Below, one piece after another: positions 31,316 through 32,721 of a DNA stretch of 32,721 bases; position 1 is the stretch's first letter, and every line of letters begins with the position of its first letter. Location of the stretch: positions 2,107,649 to 2,140,369 of the forward strand of contig NZ_KQ947475.1 in assembly GCF_001506075.1 (NCBI RefSeq). The letters run 5' to 3'. The DNA is from Vibrio sp. MEBiC08052 (GTDB lineage Bacteria; Pseudomonadota; Gammaproteobacteria; Enterobacterales; Vibrionaceae). The translations under genes were made by a program, and so were the position numbers. The notes beneath the pieces were generated by a model that was not told where the DNA came from, did not search any database, and saw nothing but the letters and a program-made list of their open reading frames with translations.

Positions 31316-32638
31316 TTAACAGCGAGCGACTCTTTTCTTATAGGGATAACGAGGGGCTTTGTAGAGTACCTGTCTTGGTATCGGTTTGCGTTTTCTCTTC
31401 TCTGGTAAGATGAACCGTTTGCCATTCTCTCTCAGGTTTTGAAGTTTCTTTGGTACCGTCCCTGGTGTACGGCCAGAACACCATAAAAACTCATCTTGTA
31501 TCAGTCTTAGCGCATTGATAAAGCTAATTCTGAGTGGTTCCACACCGTAATACTCTGCCATCCTTTTCATTTCTAAGCGGACAAGATTGTAAGAGATAAA
31601 AACTCCCCAGAGCTCTTGATAAATCCCTTCCGCTTTCTGACTTCTAAGAACAGTGGTGTTGTCCAGTTGATTCTGTTTCAGCTCACCGTAGCTTTGCTCA
31701 ATTTCCCAGCGTTCCCAGTATACTTTGACCATCTCCTTCAATGGATAGGTTTCTGGGCATTCCATTGATGTGATGAAGCCTTTGATTTCTCCTTTTGGCT
31801 CAGGAATGAGTACCAAGCGAGCTTGCCAGTTTTGTCCCAGATGAGGATATTCTTTTTGAGCTTGAGGAGAGACCGGCATTTTGATGAGTTTGTCATAGGG
31901 AGAGTACTCCTCCAGAACCTCATATCTGAACTTACTCTTGATTGGTGTCAGCCAATGGATATTCTTGCCAGCTCCGCGCCATGATTGGAAAAGCTCCGCT
32001 GATAAGAAACCACGATCAAAAAGAGTGAGTGAGTTATCTGGCGCAGAGCCAACAAGTTGCTGAGCGTAAGATATTTCACTATTGGTTATCGGGCCAAAAG
32101 CCACATCGGATACCAAATGAGTTCGGGTAGACGTTAATGTGACGGCTAATACAGAAGGGAATGTGGATGTGGCACTTCTATAGCCAAATTGTTGATTATC
32201 TTTTGTTTCAGGCACCCTGAATTGAGTTCCGTCTACACTCAAAACCTTCAGCCCACAAACTGAGGTCGCGGTATCTTCTTTTTCCCACTCAGTCGCGGTG
32301 GTATGGAATAAGTAACGTAATGGTTCAAAACCGATACGCTGCCTTGCTTTCACAATACTGCTAGTCGCAAGAGGGGGAAGTTCCCCCTTTGAATCAGGAA
32401 AGGCCAGTTCAAGCTTATCGCAGACGTCGCTGATAGAGCGGTTTCTCATTAGCCCAATCCCCAACACCAGCCAAACGGCTTGTTCCGCAGGAAATCTTCG
32501 TTTTCTAACCGCAGCACGGCCAGTTTGCTTTACTGCTTCAGAAATCCATTCAATAGGAATATTTTTCTGAAATGAATCGATTGATTCAGGGTAATGAAAT
32601 TCAGCTGCGATTTGTAACTCGCGAGAAAATTCAGACAT
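31316..32638 (-). CDS. IS4-family transposase, copy 2 (440 aa)
   Basis: Identical to the transposase at 17131-18453 except for Ala at residue 428 instead of Val. All DDE and Y-x2-R-x3-E-x6-K residues are present and the frame is intact. Near identity of the two copies points to recent transposition within this genome. Confidence 0.95.
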   Translation of the reverse strand: MSEFSRELQIAAEFHYPESIDSFQKNIPIEWISEAVKQTGRAAVRKRRFPAEQAVWLVLGIGLMRNRSISDVCDKLELAFPDSKGELPPLATSSIVKARQRIGFEPLRYLFHTTATEWEKEDTATSVCGLKVLSVDGTQFRVPETKDNQQFGYRSATSTFPSVLAVTLTSTRTHLVSDVAFGPITNSEISYAQQLVGSAPDNSLTLFDRGFLSAELFQSWRGAGKNIHWLTPIKSKFRYEVLEEYSPYDKLIKMPVSPQAQKEYPHLGQNWQARLVLIPEPKGEIKGFITSMECPETYPLKEMVKVYWERWEIEQSYGELKQNQLDNTTVLRSQKAEGIYQELWGVFISYNLVRLEMKRMAEYYGVEPLRISFINALRLIQDEFLWCSGRTPGTVPKKLQNLRENGKRFILPEKRKRKPIPRQVLYKAPRYPYKKRVARC

Positions 32639-32681
32639 AAAAAACGGCCTCAGAAATTACTCTGAGACCGATTATGAGGCC
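32639..32681 (-). terminator. Protective hairpin/terminator before the transposase start (IS4 copy 2)
   Basis: Mirror image of the structure at 17088-17130: GGCCTCA/TGAGGCC stem followed by a T-run ending at the ATG (32638). Confidence 0.6.
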
Positions 32682-32721
32682 ACCCTAGGATCATTCAAGT
32701 TTTCTTAAACGATCGGCATTA

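Larger units (their letters stand above)
31303..32721 (-). mobile_element. IS4-like insertion sequence copy 2, complete, 1419 bp, inverted relative to copy 1
   Basis: Both ends (TAATGCCGCTCGCTTAAC at 31303; CGATCGGCATTA at the right) match copy 1, and the length is identical (1419 bp). Its final base is the last base of the window, so the right target duplication cannot be seen. It lies directly upstream of the phage holin, with the transposase reading toward it. The two copies flank 12.8 kb of prophage lysis, packaging and cargo genes in inverted orientation. Confidence 0.93.

Noticed and set aside
1..32721. CRISPR arrays and tRNA genes
   Set aside because: No regularly spaced direct repeats and no recognisable tRNA were seen by eye on either strand.

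Overview
The window looks like part of a gammaproteobacterial chromosome, most likely Vibrionaceae. The grounds are a type VI secretion vgrG at the left edge, an IS10-like and two IS4-like insertion sequences, and a mosaic prophage whose late genes run leftward over most of the window. The genus is an inference; no rRNA, tRNA or housekeeping gene is present.

Layout, left to right. (1) 1-523: 5' part of a leftward vgrG. (2) 740-2568: a phage immunity-type unit on the + strand: candidate promoter, C4/P4-CI-like antisense RNA, a 56-aa ORF and a terminator. An IS10-like element (807-2137) with a perfect 9-bp target duplication splits it. (3) 2630-5442: an AT-rich accessory block with a small ORF, an RhlA-like alpha/beta hydrolase convergent with a two-HTH regulator, a palindrome-rich intergenic region and a 61-aa ORF. 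(4) 5516-16624: leftward virion genes: scaffold, N4-gp56-like capsid, connector/adaptor proteins, a beta-rich tail protein, a J-like tail fibre with a chaperone-like partner, and small ejection-type proteins. (5) 16700-23101: an AT-richer cargo block inserted between portal and scaffold genes. It holds an IS4-like element, a two-gene unit (291-aa protein plus membrane protein), a truncated SIR2-like gene and a tight three-gene operon (radical-SAM methylthiotransferase-like, DEDDh exonuclease, P-loop NTPase/kinase). (6) 23360-31263: holin, SAR endolysin, Rz/Rz1, small terminase, a deacetylase-like tail protein, large terminase and P22-like portal, all leftward. (7) 31303-32721: a second IS4-like copy, inverted relative to the first; it ends exactly at the last base of the window.

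How it works together. Read leftward, the order lysis - terS - terL - portal - scaffold - coat - connectors - tail - ejection proteins is a nearly complete late operon, with repeated ATGA/TAATG overlaps and several intrinsic terminators. Integration, replication and head-completion genes are not in the window. The cargo between portal and scaffold looks like a prophage-borne defence or moron locus. The three-gene operon at 20551-23101 is the best candidate for an undescribed system; its role is inferred from domain content and context only. Both IS4 copies sit inside rho-independent terminators in the same relative orientation, and the IS10-like element sits exactly on a target motif of the C4-like RNA.
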